From Strigamia acuminata (Eukaryota; Arthropoda; Chilopoda; Geophilomorpha; Linotaeniidae): a stretch of 60,000 nucleotides of DNA. The notes beneath the pieces are model-generated. The model did not search any database and had not been told where the DNA came from. It was given only the letters and a program-made list of their open reading frames with translations. Of the stretch, positions 33,086 through 44,785 are shown one piece after another (the stretch's first letter is position 1; every line of letters starts with the position of its first letter). The stretch is taken from positions 1,290,501 through 1,350,500 of the forward strand of contig OX442318.1 in the NCBI GenBank assembly GCA_949358305.1, given 5' to 3'. The position numbers and the translations under genes are program-made.

Positions 33086-33641
33086 GTCAAGTGCACCAAG
33101 TGGGTTTTCATCAAATTCTCAAAGGAAACAATATAAAAACCTGTAATGTCCCGCCATCTTGGTGAAAACTTAATAATGTACTTTTGACAAAATCTTAAGA
33201 GTGAACATTCTTTATTCTGTGCTGAGATTTGATCTCTAAAATCCCTACTCCAATGTAGACCATGATGGAAACCATCTATAGCGATCCAGATTCGTAACCC
33301 ATTACGTACGTTACAAAACCCAAAGTTAATTGATGAAAAACTAAATTGTTCTAGTTATGATATGTAATAACAATTACAATACGCGCGACAAAACCAGTTG
33401 CCCAAAATCCAAAGCATGACGTCATCAGTTGACAAGTTAGCAGGTTTAAGCTGAAACTCGGCTTAAACACGTATAAAACAACGGTGGAAAATGTAAAAAG
33501 GGGAGAAAATTGGAACTGATGACGTACAACAATTACAATATGATAAAAACAACAATTTAGTTTTTCATCAAATAATTCACTTTGGCTTTTTCTATTATTG
33601 CCTTTGAGAATTTGATGAAAACCCTCTCACTTGTCAGTGCA
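33086..33641. mobile_element. TIR element, about 556 bp
   Basis: GGGTTTTCATCAAATTCTCAAAGG near 33112 is inverted near 33601-33623 and the outer ends (CAAGTGCACC, GTGCACTTTT) are imperfectly inverted. An inner pair around TTGATGAAAAACTAAATTGTT is also mirrored. Exact ends and target duplication are uncertain. Confidence 0.6.
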
Positions 33642-34058
33642 CTTTTGTATTTTGTATTTTAGAATAAAAAAAATTCGCAAATTCAGTTGGATTCAGTTCT
33701 CCACGTACAAACCCTGGCGAGTTAAATTAGAATCAATGTTCCATGAGATTCCAGATTCCAGATTCCAGCTGACTCCCACGTGGAATCTCACAGGGTGTAT
33801 GAGATTCAACCCTATACCGTACCCTCATACCCTCGAAACACACAGTCATGTCAAGTTAAATAAAAGCCTTTAAAAATAGAATTGGGTTTACTGTACAAAA
33901 AACTATTATTGTTTTTCACTCACTTCTGAATTGTTACAGTTGATCAACGTCAACCATATTATTCAAAGGATCCGTTTTTATGGTTTTCACCTCCTTCAAT
34001 GAAAGTTTGTGTTTTCAGTTTCCATTCCACCGGGTTAATTTAATTTAATTTATTCCAG

Positions 34059-34109
34059 AATGAACTTAATAAAACTTACGACAAACCCAAATTCAAAGTG
34101 GCTAGAGCG
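34059..34109 (+). CDS. DEG/ENaC gene, tentative exon (second subunit)
   Basis: 51 bp between TTATTCCAG and GTAAGATC, phase 0 both ends, encoding NELNKTYDKPKFKVARA. Its place suggests an extracellular exon preceding the exon-4 counterpart. The intron sequence before it is duplicated before the next exon. Confidence 0.45.
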
Positions 34110-34181
34110 GTAAGATCGCTTGTGTTTTTCGTTTCCATTCCACTGGGTTAATTTAATTTAATTTAATTTAATTTATTCCAG

Positions 34182-34277
34182 AGCTTCATTCTGCCGCAGA
34201 ATCAAATCTTTCACCCAAAATATATTTTCTACCTATCCGACTCGAATTATATTGTTGTCGATATTTCTCGTCAATCG
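34182..34277 (+). CDS. DEG/ENaC gene, exon-4 counterpart (second subunit)
   Basis: 96 bp after TTATTCCAG, phase 0 in and out, encoding 32 residues (HPKYIFYLSDSNYIVVDIS) that align with exon 4 (SSGDMLSLRQKHVYKVNV). Same phase and nearly the same length. The donor (GTTATT) is weak, so the 3' end is provisional. Confidence 0.55.
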
Positions 34278-34637
34278 GTTATTTTTATAATAAAAAGTAC
34301 TCTGTGTAGCCCAGACCCAGCGCCGTCCGGACTAGTTGGCAGGGACCCACCCGGTCCCAAACAATAGTCAGCAATGGCAAATTTGCTTCGCAGTCCAGAC
34401 AGCCCTCTGTTCCGGACTCCGGACTCCTGACAAAGCAATGTGTCTCGTAGAGAGAAAAATCACTGAATGGTGCGGACAAAAAACAATACCGTATCGACTT
34501 TATAATGAAAAATGTTATGTAATGTGCGCATATGTCACGTAATTTGAATGTTCGTCACTTAATGCGCACGTACATGACGTACGTGCACATTATCCCTTAG
34601 CAGAAAATTCAGTTTTCAACCTTTGTGAATCTGGCGT

Positions 34638-34974
34638 TTGTCCTGGTCGAGTCACTTCATCGAATCCCGTTTCATCGAATGAGGGTCGAATGAAACGGTA
34701 CAGTGAAAAAATCCAAAAACCGAACTTAACCTGACCTGACCTAACCTGACCTAACCTTACCTGACCTAACCTGACCTAACACAACCTAAAACAACATAAC
34801 CGAACCACGTAACCACGTGAATAACATCCCCGATGATGGCCGAAAATTCGATGAAACGTACCGCGCGGAATTTAAATTTAAATTTAAATTTCGTTTTCCC
34901 ACTTTTCAAAAAATGGTAAAAAATTAGAATTTGATGAAACGGGATTCGATGAAGTGATCCGACCTGGTTTATAT
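34638..34974. mobile_element. Nested TIR element, about 337 bp
   Basis: CACTTCATCGAATCCCGTTT near 34651 is inverted as AAACGGGATTCGATGAAGTG near 34936, with outer matches CCTGGTCG / CGACCTGG. Target duplication not resolved. Confidence 0.75.
34728..34800. repeat. CCTAA / CCTGA telomere-like repeats
   Basis: About a dozen pentamers ACCTGACCTAACCTGACC and one CCTTA variant lie in the nested TIR element. CCTAA is the complement of the arthropod telomere TTAGG. Here it is mixed with TCAGG. Confidence 0.7.
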
Positions 34975-35195
34975 TCATTGGTATTGCTTCTTGCATCCAA
35001 ACTCATTTTAGCCTATATTTTCCAATTGTTTTAATGTAGGAAAAATTAATTTTTTAACTCTCGTTACGTCTCTAGTCCGGACATATGCCATTTGTCCAGA
35101 CAATTTATAGACTGCACAATACTTCTGGGCTACACAGAGTAGAGTGTGCTTACACAAAGCGCACTGATATTGAAACATTAATTAATTCTTTCTAG

Positions 35196-35305
35196 TTGGT
35201 TCGAGTGAATACTCCAAAAAGCCCTTGTGCAACAAACGAGCGAGTTTCAGCATGCGAAGCCAAATGTTATGCGGCCAAACTGCGGGAGCAACCATTCAAA
35301 TGCCA
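35196..35305 (+). CDS. DEG/ENaC gene, exon-5 counterpart (second subunit)
   Basis: 110 bp after TTTCTAG, ending before GTACGT, phase 0 in and phase 2 out like exon 5. It encodes NTPKSPCATNERVSACEAKC and then QPFKC, with cysteines aligned to those of exon 5. Confidence 0.7.
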
Positions 35306-35617
35306 GTACGTATTTTCTCAATCTCAACGCATTGTTTTCCATCTGTCAGTTGAATTCACCACAAAGAGAAGAAAGTAACAGAATAGGCATGGTATCACAG
35401 CTAAGCAGTCTGGGTGGTTTGGGGACAATTAATCGGCGCCAATTGACTGAGCATCACCAAACAAAGTTGTGAGGTTGTGACATGTGGACAGGAAATATGG
35501 GAATAACTGGCGTCTGCAGTTCAACTATCCCACCGGCCCATTCAACTGAAGCATACTAAATTGGCTCCAAAAGATTATCTAGTTGACATACCGTAATCCT
35601 TTGATTCAAAGAAAAGG

Positions 35618-35622
35618 CCATT

Positions 35623-35665
<43 letters not shown>

Positions 35666-35668
35666 TTT
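35618..35668. repeat. TTTA microsatellite
   Basis: About twelve uninterrupted TTTA units in the last intron of the channel gene. Confidence 0.95.
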
Positions 35669-35762
35669 TGCATTTAATATTTTTAAAAATTCCCTTTATT
35701 TGTTAGCTTTTGAAAGCCACAGGATTCTAACGTTAGCCCGCAATCAGCTTGCGTATACGATA

Positions 35763-35928
35763 CCATCTTCCCCCGAAAACAACAAAACGTTAATATATGG
35801 GAATTTATTCAAAAAACTCGCCTTTTAAAATTTTTACAAATAATTCGATTAGAACAGCACTTCATATACAATACAATAGTGTTGGTGTTGTAATCTTATG
35901 TTATGCTGTTATATTCGGGGGGAAATGG
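35763..35928. mobile_element. 166-bp diverged relative of the 13189 MITE
   Basis: CCATCTTCCCCCGAA...TTCGGGGGGAAATGG between TA dinucleotides; the inner AACACC palindromes are eroded. Confidence 0.75.
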
Positions 35929-35984
35929 TAAGCTTAGGTTTAATGCAAAAACATTAACTTGTCCAAAATCTGTCGTATTGTTAG

Positions 35985-36321
35985 ATTGCCATTTATGGAA
36001 AAAAGTAATCTATCACTCTGCTTGACTCGAGAAACCGCTAAACTCACTCACAAGATATATTTGGAGACACTATTTAAGACGAATCCACACACACACTGTT
36101 CCTGTCCAAACCGCTGTCAAGAGACAATATTCATACCTCAAGTAAAAATACACGATAATACTTATGACTACCTCTATAAGTTTACAGTTGAAAGCGACAT
36201 TCGAGAAATAATTAAAGAGGAAGAGACAATTACCATCGTCAAATTGCTGTGTCAAATTGGATCGATTATTTCCATTTGGACCGGTCTCTCGATTTTTGCT
36301 CTCATTCAACATCTCAATTGA
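35985..36321 (+). CDS. DEG/ENaC gene, last exon (second subunit TM2 and stop)
   Basis: Entered in phase 2 after ATTGTTAG, stop TGA at 36319-36321. Visible: the palm cysteine cluster HCSCPNRCQETIF, then the pre-pore stretch EEETITIVKLLCQIGSII and the pore helix SIWTGLSIFALIQ with G-x-S as GLS. The protein ends only about five residues after TM2, so the second subunit has almost no C-terminal tail. Near-copies of its final 60 bases lie at 38374 and 41461. Confidence 0.8.
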
Positions 36322-36957
36322 TTCCAAACTAAACCACACAATTATTATTTTAAAAAAAAAAACTTTTCTTTTTCAAGGTGTCTATTTCCCCCAACGTTGT
36401 AGACAGTTTTACATTGACTCTTTTGCATTTTGTAACTCAAATGTACTACGATATCTAAATGCATTCTTGTACACCTCAAAAACGATCTAGTTCTTTCACT
36501 GCAAACTCATCCCCTGAATTCCATACATTCCAATTGTTACTAAGCATTTCGTCGCCGATAATTTCGTGGCCATTTTTTCACATTTGTCTACAGTTTTTGC
36601 TCATGAATGGAATTTCAATCACTCTGTTTACTTTTGAGTGCCCCGGGGGTTAAGGCGTAGTAAGTGCAAACTGAGCGAGAGATTTGTCCCACTGCACTGT
36701 TAGAAATCCTCGTCGACTGAAACGACAAAATGTATGGATTTCCTTTCTTGTACTACCAGTATTCACAAACTGAATTCTCACAGCTATGCAGAACAAAATA
36801 ATGCGATGGTGTAATGATTCGTGTTTTTAAAATGACTAAAAATGCAAATTCTGGCTAAATAAACGATCATTAGAAAAAATGTAGATGGGTATAAGCTTTT
36901 TTGTAAATTCTCTCGTGTTGTATTCCCAACTTGATTTACCTCAACTCTAACTTGCTA
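36322..36957. other. 3' flank of the channel gene
   Basis: No frame of note. AT-rich, with possible polyadenylation signals but none decisive. Confidence 0.4.
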
Positions 36958-37320
36958 CAAGGTTGTCCCCACTCCCATTGGCCGAGCTTTATCACTCCTA
37001 ACTAGAGACTGTGTATTACCACAAGGAAAAGTATAGTTTTGTTTATTTTTAATTGTTTTGATTATTATAATTATTAGAATGATGTAATTTTATATTTATT
37101 TTATATTAAAATGTTTCTCCCATTTGTAAGATACAGTTTTATGTTGTTTTCATTTTGACATACACGTTTGTTGAGTTTATTGGTTGTTTTGTCAGAAAAG
37201 CAAACAATTTTTGAATTGTTTATTGGTTGTTTTAGCAATGCAATTCAGGTGTTTTGCCTTACTTTTTTGTAGCACTACACGGGTGAAATGGCTCGGCCAA
37301 TGGGAGTGGGGACAACCTTG
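36958..37320. mobile_element. 363-bp TIR element
   Basis: CAAGGTTGTCCCCACTCCCA...: 30-bp inverted ends are perfect (36958-36987 and 37291-37320). The interior is AT-rich without a frame. No clear target duplication. Confidence 0.85.
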
Positions 37321-38373
37321 TCGTGAGTTATAGTATTTACTAAGCTTATTTAAACCATCTTGAGCCCAAACTGTGTTTTGCTCAAGAAAAAGTGTTATTG
37401 TTTCTTCATCTCTAAATGGTTTTGTGAGAGCAATGTGCACATACATTTCACCAATTGTAAACTAAGATATTTAAAAAAAAATGATTGAAACAGTTCAGTT
37501 CTTATTGAAAACATTCATTCTAATTATTGTTACAATTAAAAAATTATTAATAATTCTAATCAAATAAATTGTGTGTGACAATGTACTTTTAATTCTTAAA
37601 CTCACTTTAGCTCGTACTTGCTTCTTTTAGTCAAGTAAACGAGTTTAAATGTATTCCTTCTCTTCTAAATAGATTTGTGAGTAATATGCACATCAATTTA
37701 ACCCAACATTTCGCATCAATGTAAACAAAATAATTTAAATTTTTTGAAATTATGCATTTAAATTATTGATGTGTTAAAATTATTGATGTTTCCTTATCCA
37801 CAGAAAGTTTTATTTGTGGTAATGCACTTACAAAACACTCAATTAATTTACGAGAAACTGTTGGAAAAAAAATGTATGGCACATTAAACACATTGGAGTT
37901 GCTAAATGGCACAATCATTGTTGCAAATAATTAACAACCAGTGTTGTATTGCTGATTTAATAATCTCACGTTTAAAACTACTTATTCCCCACACTTGTTT
38001 TTCTCAAGCAAATTTATTCAAATTAATTCCTTCTTCTCAAAATGTATTTTAAATTTGACACGAACGTAAACTAATAAATTCAAAAAATACTTGTAAATTG
38101 GTAATTATACACTTTAATCCTTGCTGAAAACATGTCATTCAAACTTCAAATTATTTTTATGCATAATTATTACTTAAGTTTAAATAATCATTGATGTTTG
38201 TAATGCACACATATTCTGTATGTAGTAATTAATTCACGAATAAAAATTTAATGATCTAAAATTCATTATCATATCCCAAGAATTGATTACACAAGCTCAG
38301 AGGTCTAAGGCATAAGTATTAACATCCGTCATGAAAATGATGAAAACGGCCTTTTTAGTTGCCAAAAGCAGAT
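37321..38373. other. AT-rich intergenic sequence
   Basis: Repeated short phrases (CTCAAG, TTCTTCTCAAAATG, GTAATGCACA) suggest an eroded tandem duplication. No gene. Confidence 0.4.
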
Positions 38374-38433
38374 CGATTGTTGCTATTTGGACCGGTCTCT
38401 CAATATTTGCTCTTGTTCAACACTTCATCTGAT
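38374..38433 (+). pseudogene. Orphan copy of the DEG/ENaC TM2 terminal segment
   Basis: Encodes RSIVAIWTGLSIFALVQHFI and a stop, nearly identical to the end of the last channel exon, without adjoining palm sequence. About 80% or more nucleotide identity by eye. Confidence 0.8.
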
Positions 38434-38559
38434 TGCGAAGCAAACGAAACAATTTGTAAACAAAAAAAATATTTTTTGTTGTTGCAATTTAACCCTATTT
38501 GTTCAATCCGTGTTTACAAAAATATAAACGCAGCACTCACTCCTTCGTTTTAGTCATTG

Positions 38560-38900
38560 AGATGGCACGTTTAAATGTAGTACCTCACGTCATGCAACAA
38601 AATAGCAAAAGTATCAACGAAATGTACCACAAAATATTAAAACTGAATCGATCAAATACATCAAAGTTATTTAGTCTTCCGAATTTAAAAAGTTACAGAA
38701 TCCAATTTCCCGTACAAATTCCAGAATTCTCCCGGATTCGAGATTTTGCCATTGAATTAGCACACACGGCCAACGCGGCAATAGCACTCCAATTAATTGA
38801 AAGTAAAAAATTTCACACAAAACCACGACTTAAACACTAAATATGAGACACGACACGAGTGAATTTTAAGCGAGTATTTTCTTTACCTTATCGGTTGAGA
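38560..38900 (+). pseudogene. Unrecognised repeated segment (copies near 41770 and 46850)
   Basis: A 113-codon frame (38499-38840) ends here (ELAHTANAAIAL). The phrases TTGAATTAGCACACACGGCC and GAGTATTTTCTTTACCTT recur in changed form near 41806 and 46939. Function unknown; it follows each TM2 remnant, so it may be the 3' neighbour of the ancestral unit. Confidence 0.45.
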
Positions 38901-38907
38901 CATCGCC

Positions 38908-38992
38908 AGAAAAATATATACACAAATAAATGTGTACACAAAACCTGTATTCCCTCTGTAAGCGTGAACAGGTTTCGTGTATATATTTTTCT
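38908..38992. mobile_element. 85-bp hairpin insertion
   Basis: CCAGAAAAATATATACACAA and its inverted copy TTTCGTGTATATATTTTTCTG. The related segments near 41910 and 46970 continue as CATCGCCAGCCCGTTAC without it, giving an approximate empty site. Confidence 0.65.
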
Positions 38993-40262
38993 GACGCACT
39001 CTGTATTGCTCAATCGCTCCTGGTGTTTGGGTCAAGTGCATGGAAGATGTAATCATACTTCTTTGCAAAATATTATTGATGTTTACTGTCCAAAAAAACA
39101 AAAAAAATTTTCAAGTGCCGTACTTAAAACTTTAAAGTAGCGTATTAATGATCAGAAACACCGGAAATATAACTCTTGAATGATTAATGTGTTTGGCTCT
39201 TTTAACTGCGCATAAACATCATAAAATAAATCATTTTTAAGTTGTATTCAAAAGGAAGCAATAGTATCGACCACATGGCTCGAAGACATCACCCGAAAAC
39301 TGTACAGTGTTAGGGGCAAACAACTTTATGTTGTCATATTCCTACTTGCAAGTCATCATCTGCACACCACAGTTCAGGTACGCTTCCTGAAGACGAGCAA
39401 CCAACCACAACAATCCTGCAACTTGTCTATGAATGTGTAAAAAGTATTTGCAAATATTAGTTGGTTCACCATTCGTTTTATGTGTTGACACCAAAATTAT
39501 CAATACAAATTTTCAACATGTTTGGAGAAGAAACTTGAACATTTGACTCTATCACTTTAAAATCCACTCCATTCTAGCCGTAGGTTTTTCTTTTTTCTTT
39601 TTTATTTTCTCTGATGGTTTCTGGCTTTTTTTCGGTGTCCGTAAACAGAAACTTGAATGGATCTGGTGCTCTTATGTTCTGGTTTGTGAATGCGCAACAA
39701 AATGTTAGAAAAAACTTAATTCGTCCATCATTTCGTCATTTTCATTGAAAATTTTCAAATATTGAAAATCTAGCTAGTGATTCAATAATAGGCGCAGACA
39801 GTTCCTAAATGCGTCATTTTGTTATTACATCACAGATAGTTTACTGTATCTTCCCTTCTCATCGCGCTAAGTTTATTAATATTAAAATATTATTTTAACA
39901 ACAAGTGGAATTTATTGTTTGAATTTAGCCTGCAAATATGAATGATTGCAATAATCAATCAAACACGCGTCATGTTGGTCGACATCTGGCACCAACTTGC
40001 AATAAACACAAAACTTGGTATCTTCAAAAGGAAAGAAAATACACACCAACTAACTGTCCGACTGTCAAGGTGTTACAATTCACCTATCGGCCATGCAAGC
40101 ATTCTAAAAGCAATATATTAATATATAAATTAATGTTTTAATGTGTGTTTGGCAACGGCAAGTCGAAATTAAACCACCTCACTGTTAGTATGGTCTTTTA
40201 AAGCGACGTCTACCCACTCTTAGCTTTAACTCCTAAATTCTGGTTTCACTGAATCTCTATAG

Positions 40263-40518
40263 CAGCGGTCGGCAACTGGCGACCCGCGGTCCGGATCCGG
40301 ACCGCGGAAGGTCGAAACTTGGACCGCCAGATATTTTTTATTATATATTTTTTTGGTATTTTTGGTGTTTTTTGGTGTTTTTTTGGTTTTTTTGGTTTTT
40401 TTTGGGTGTTTTTGATGTTTTTTGTGTTCTTTTTGTTTTATTTTGTTGTCTTTTTCTGGACCTCGATAAAATTTTTTAATTTTTCCGGACCCCACTTAAA
40501 ATTACTTGCCGACCCCTG
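40263..40518. mobile_element. 256-bp hAT-type MITE with perfect 8-bp target duplication
   Basis: CAGCGGTCGGCAACTGG... and ...TTGCCGACCCCTG with CTCTATAG on both sides (40255-40262 and 40519-40526). Same family style as 17481-17613. Confidence 0.92.
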
Positions 40519-40693
40519 CTCTATAGTTTTGCACGCGTCTGGTGAGAAAACTTAAAAACACAAAATTTATCTTCTTCTTATTAAAAAAAAATTTGGCATC
40601 AAAATTGTGGGTGCAGACTTGTATTTTTGCACCTTTGGTTCTGAATTCTTTTTGCAATAATCAATGAAACATGCGTCATGTTTCTGGCACCCG

Positions 40694-40775
40694 CGGCCAG
40701 CTCTATGATCTACTCCATCCGCCATCTCGCTTTGCAAACGATGCGATCAAATTATGCAGTTCGTCTTCAAATTTT
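40694..40775 (+). pseudogene. Remnant of the exon-6 TM1-proximal extracellular segment
   Basis: Reads LYDLLHPPSRFANDAIKL, matching LFDLLHPSTKFANDSLKL of exon 6 (residues 492-508), but no TM1 precedes it. Confidence 0.75.
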
Positions 40776-40945
40776 AACCAGTAAAAATTTAGTAAAAAGA
40801 AAGATATTTTTCCTTGGTAAGGGGTTCAGGCACAGATTTTAAAAGTCAAGAGAGTGTCCTGACTTCTACAAAAATTAATAACCATGGACTTTAGTGTGAC
40901 TGACTATTTTATACACACACCAATAATGTTTAACTTGTATTTTAG

Positions 40946-41137
40946 ATATCCGTTTTACGATGCTAGACACCTACCACAATGCAATGCCACATATCTAAGA
41001 CAAGAATATGGAAATTGGGAAAGAATGCTAACGGCTGTAAATGTTAGAGACCAGTACTGTGCACACAACAAATTATTGACTAAGGGATTTAAAAGAGAAG
41101 AATTGATTGATACAGTTAAGTCATGGCTGATAATGTG
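40946..41137 (+). pseudogene. Remnant of the exon-6 / last-exon extracellular segment
   Basis: After TTTTAG it reads RYPFYDARHLPQCNATYL, matching RYLFHGARNLPECNSTYL at the start of exon 6, then 45 further residues to a stop without the palm cysteine cluster. Part of a decayed third subunit. Confidence 0.75.
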
Positions 41138-41460
41138 ACCAATTTACGTATTTACAAGTTCAATCACTAATGAGTTTTTCAAACATTATTGATGTTTCCT
41201 ATGCACAGAAAATTGTGTAATCTATGGGATAATGTACTTACAACTCTGAATTAATTCATAAACAAACATTTAATATTCTATACAGCGAGTCCTCTACTCG
41301 AAAACTTTTGCTTTTGGCCATACAAAAATAAAAATGAGATTAACAATGTTTTCTTCAGCCTTGTTTAGCTTTGCAGCGAACATTTTATCGGAACCGAAAT
41401 CGTTCGTAAAATCGAGGACCCAAATAGTAGTGTTTGTTGATTGCATGGATTAAAAACACT

Positions 41461-41560
41461 AGTGGAAGGAAGGTCCATTTCCATTTGGACAGATCTCTCT
41501 CTCTCTCCCTCTCTCGATATTTGCGCTGCTTGAATGCAAGATCAACAAAGCAATTATTTA
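41461..41560 (+). pseudogene. TM2 remnant expanded by a CT run
   Basis: Reads RSISIWTDLSLSLPLSIFALLE: the TM2 copy with a CTCTCT microsatellite expansion inserted at the selectivity motif. Confidence 0.75.
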
Positions 41561-42830
41561 CAAAAAACAAAAAAAAACTTTACTTTTGCTATTATTTAAC
41601 CCAATCTATTCAATTTGATTCGTACACAGTTTTGCATTTTACCACTTTGTAATTCAAATTTACTAAAATCTCAATCTATTTTAATCTAGTTTTAAACACT
41701 GCCAACACAAGCCCTAGCTCTATACGGTATTCTTAACAAATTCATAAATCAACATATTTGCATTGAACATTCCAGAATTCTCTCCGGATCTTCAACGTGG
41801 CCATCGAATCGGCACACACGACCGAGCCGGCAAAGTCAATTAACTGACTTGATGAGGCACGAGTGAATTGCAAGTGAGAATTTTCTCTACCTTCGCAGTT
41901 GAAACATCGCCAGCCCGTTACGATCGTTCACGAAAAGTTGCTTCAAATCCTAAACGAGAAAACATAATTCAACCAACTGCTCAAAATCGCCGCAAATTAG
42001 AAACACAAAACCTGACAAATTTCTCAACCGCCGCCATTGTTCAACGCATCCATCCGGGCATCCGAAGTGCGCTACTCTCGCCCCAATGCCGATTAATTAA
42101 TGAACCTCTAACCAGTGGCGCCCTCCTGGTTAGCCCAAAATGAATAATGGCACAATCCATGGACTGTGACAATGGATATTTTCAACACGAAATCGACGAA
42201 TTTATTTTATTATTGTCTAGCAGTGGCATATTCAGACTTTATACAGTACGTTATCTAAAAATATAAATTTAAAAAAAAATTAAAAATTATTTTCAAATTA
42301 TTTTCAAATTTAACATTGAATCCAAAAAATGTAAATCCAAATAAATAAATTAAATAGAAAATAATATAAAAAATAATAAATTTGCTGGATAGTGAATGGC
42401 GCGGTATTGAATTTTCGCACCCGGAGACTGTGACTCGTAATAAAGATGGACCTTGCCTTCGTTACATTTAAGCAGACGATAGATTAGTAGTAACTAGGTT
42501 ACAACAGTAAACAAAGTGGTGGCAATGTCTTAACCATATACACCACTAACAGAAACACGCCCCCTAAAAGGCACACGAGCTAAATAAACTGTCTTGAAAA
42601 ATATTTCAAAGCAATGTTTACTCTCATTTCGTGCAAGGTAGATCAACATTGCTGAAACTTCTAAAAGCAAACAAGCAAATCACACGCGACAAGTTGGAAA
42701 TGTGTGTACTTTGCTACATTCAGTCAATATCTTAATTCAACAAACTCCTTCCACATCAAAAGCTTTAGAAAATGATTCAAAAAAGATGAAAAACTATTGA
42801 AATCTCTATCATTTATTTCAGTATGATGTA
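41561..42830. other. Repeated 3' segment copy and AT-rich sequence
   Basis: Around 41770-41935 is the relative of 38730-38905. A 91-codon frame at 41868-42143 (KLETQNLTNFSTAAIVQ) is unrecognised. The rest shows no gene. Confidence 0.4.
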
Positions 42831-43029
42831 CAATCGTGGACAAAAAAATTGTCGCCTTTTTCTCCATGCTTTTTGTTGTGCTTTTCTCTGTAGCAATGGC
42901 ACTTATTTTCGTTCTTCAAAACAACATAGCGTGTATGCGGTGAAGAATAAATAGAAGATATGTTTTAAATCAATTCACAAACGTGCACAAGTGGTATAGC
43001 AAACGCGACAATTTTTTTGTCCACGATTG
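42831..43029. mobile_element. 199-bp TA-flanked MITE
   Basis: CAATCGTGGACAAAAAAATT and its inverted copy, perfect over about 25 bp, with TA outside both ends. No frame. Confidence 0.9.
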
Positions 43030-44480
43030 TACACACTGTGTCACAGACTGAATTCAAATATTAGCTCTTCATACTTGTACAATATTAAATATTAAATAGT
43101 AAACATTGAAATTGCAACATTTCTTCTTAGTTTCTTGAGCCAATGACTCCTTCTAAAAACTTGTAGCTGATACAACGTTGGCAGCAGTCAGAGAAAGTAA
43201 GCTGCAAGCTAAAGCATTTGTTTGGAGCCCTGGACTGTTCCTCTTGCCTCTTGTGGATGGATGCGGACCCAGTTATGCTAACATCCTGAATGGTCACAAA
43301 GCGATAACAGGTAAGAAGTATTTGGCATTTTTCTCGTTCGCCCAGTTAATATAGAGACAATCCAGAATGTGGATTCTGTTCAAAGCTTTAAAGAAGTTGC
43401 TTTTTGCGAGATGGACTAAAAGTCAAGCGTCAGGAGTCTTGGAGATAAATCGGATACAGCTAGCTACCCTCATTTTCTGTTCCACATTGATTTTCACACG
43501 ATATTTGCTTTTTCGAATATTTCGTAGCGCGATATTGTACCGGCCATGGCACACAGGTTGGAAACCGCTGATCTAAAAGCAACACAATAAGTCAATAATT
43601 TTTTGAATCAAATTTCTAATCTAAAAAGCAATGCAAGTTATTAATTTTTTTAAATAAATTTTTAATCTAAAAGCAATGAAAGTCAATTTTTGTATCAAAT
43701 ATATAATCTAAAAGCAAACACAAGTCAATTATTTATTCTGCTAAGTAAGACCATGCTTTGTAGGTAAACACAAGTTTTATTGTAACATTATTTGGGGTTT
43801 ACATTTATGAATAAAGATCAAACTGGACAATTTATGACACAAAACCGGACTGCCGCACGAATCCAAAGAAAAAGAAGAAATGAAGAAATTGACACTGGAC
43901 AGCCCTAGTATTCAATGTCCAAATGCAACCTTTGACTTGAATTATGTAGACAGATAAATGAGATGTGTAAATTAACACACAAAAAAGGAAAATATATACA
44001 GGGCAATTTTTGTTCTCTTAAAGTGTAAATTGGTGAGATGGGTTTAATAAATTGATCGCATTTAAAACTCGATATTAGTGTTATATTCCGCCAGTAATCG
44101 GCGCCACGATCTGTGATAACAGAATGTTTCTTTTTGTCTAAAATGGAATCTTCAATTTAAATTAATTAATTAATCAAGTTTAAATTCAGAAATTTACAAT
44201 CATTTACAAAAATGTACAAGTATGAAATCTGCAGCTGTTCGCCATTGATTTCTGCACGCGCATAACGTCTAATAATGGTAATCAATGTTGCCATCGGCTA
44301 CCACGAATAAAATACAACTGGAGCCACTACGTCTGACGGTGGTTTGGCACATACGCTTCGATCGGTTCTCCACTCTACACATCGATCCAAGCACAGTCGG
44401 TCAAGGCGAAATATGTTACATTGCTTTTCAAACACTTGTTTTAAAATTAGATTTAAAATTAAAACTATTTTGAGTTTGGA
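43030..44480. other. Intergenic sequence with repeat fragments
   Basis: A short block near 43860 (AAGAAATTGACACTGGAC) is shared with 46722. GGTTGGAAACCGCTG near 43558 resembles a hAT terminus without a partner. No gene supported. Confidence 0.4.
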
Positions 44481-44487
44481 TATATCA

Positions 44488-44785
44488 GTATTTTACACCT
44501 TTTTTGATAAATATTTCTTCATTTTAGACCTTTTTTGATAAATATTTCTTCATTTTACACCTTTTTTGATAAATATTTCTTCATTTTAGACCTTTTTTGA
44601 TAAATATTTCTCCATTTTAGACTGTTTTTGATAAGCATGTCTTCATTTTAGACCTTTTTTGATAAATATTTCCTTATTTTAAACCTTTTTTGATAAATAT
44701 TTCTTTATTTTAGACCTGTTTTGGTAAATATTTCTTCATTTTAGACCGTTTTTGATAAATATTTTTTAATGTTAGACTTTTTTAA
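44488..44785. repeat. 31-bp minisatellite
   Basis: About nine head-to-tail units of the type TTTTTTGATAAATATTTCTT plus CATTTTAGACC; unit length 31 bp in the first copies, with progressive substitutions. Confidence 0.92.

Larger units (their letters stand above)
34300..35139. mobile_element. 840-bp TA-flanked TIR element with a nested one
   Basis: CTCTGTGTAGCCCAGA at 34300 is mirrored by TCTGGGCTACACAGAG ending at 35139, TA outside each end. It contains the element at 34638-34974. No transposase. Confidence 0.85.

Noticed and set aside
43540-43575. hAT right end (GGTTGGAAACCGCTG)
   Set aside because: No matching left end within the window.
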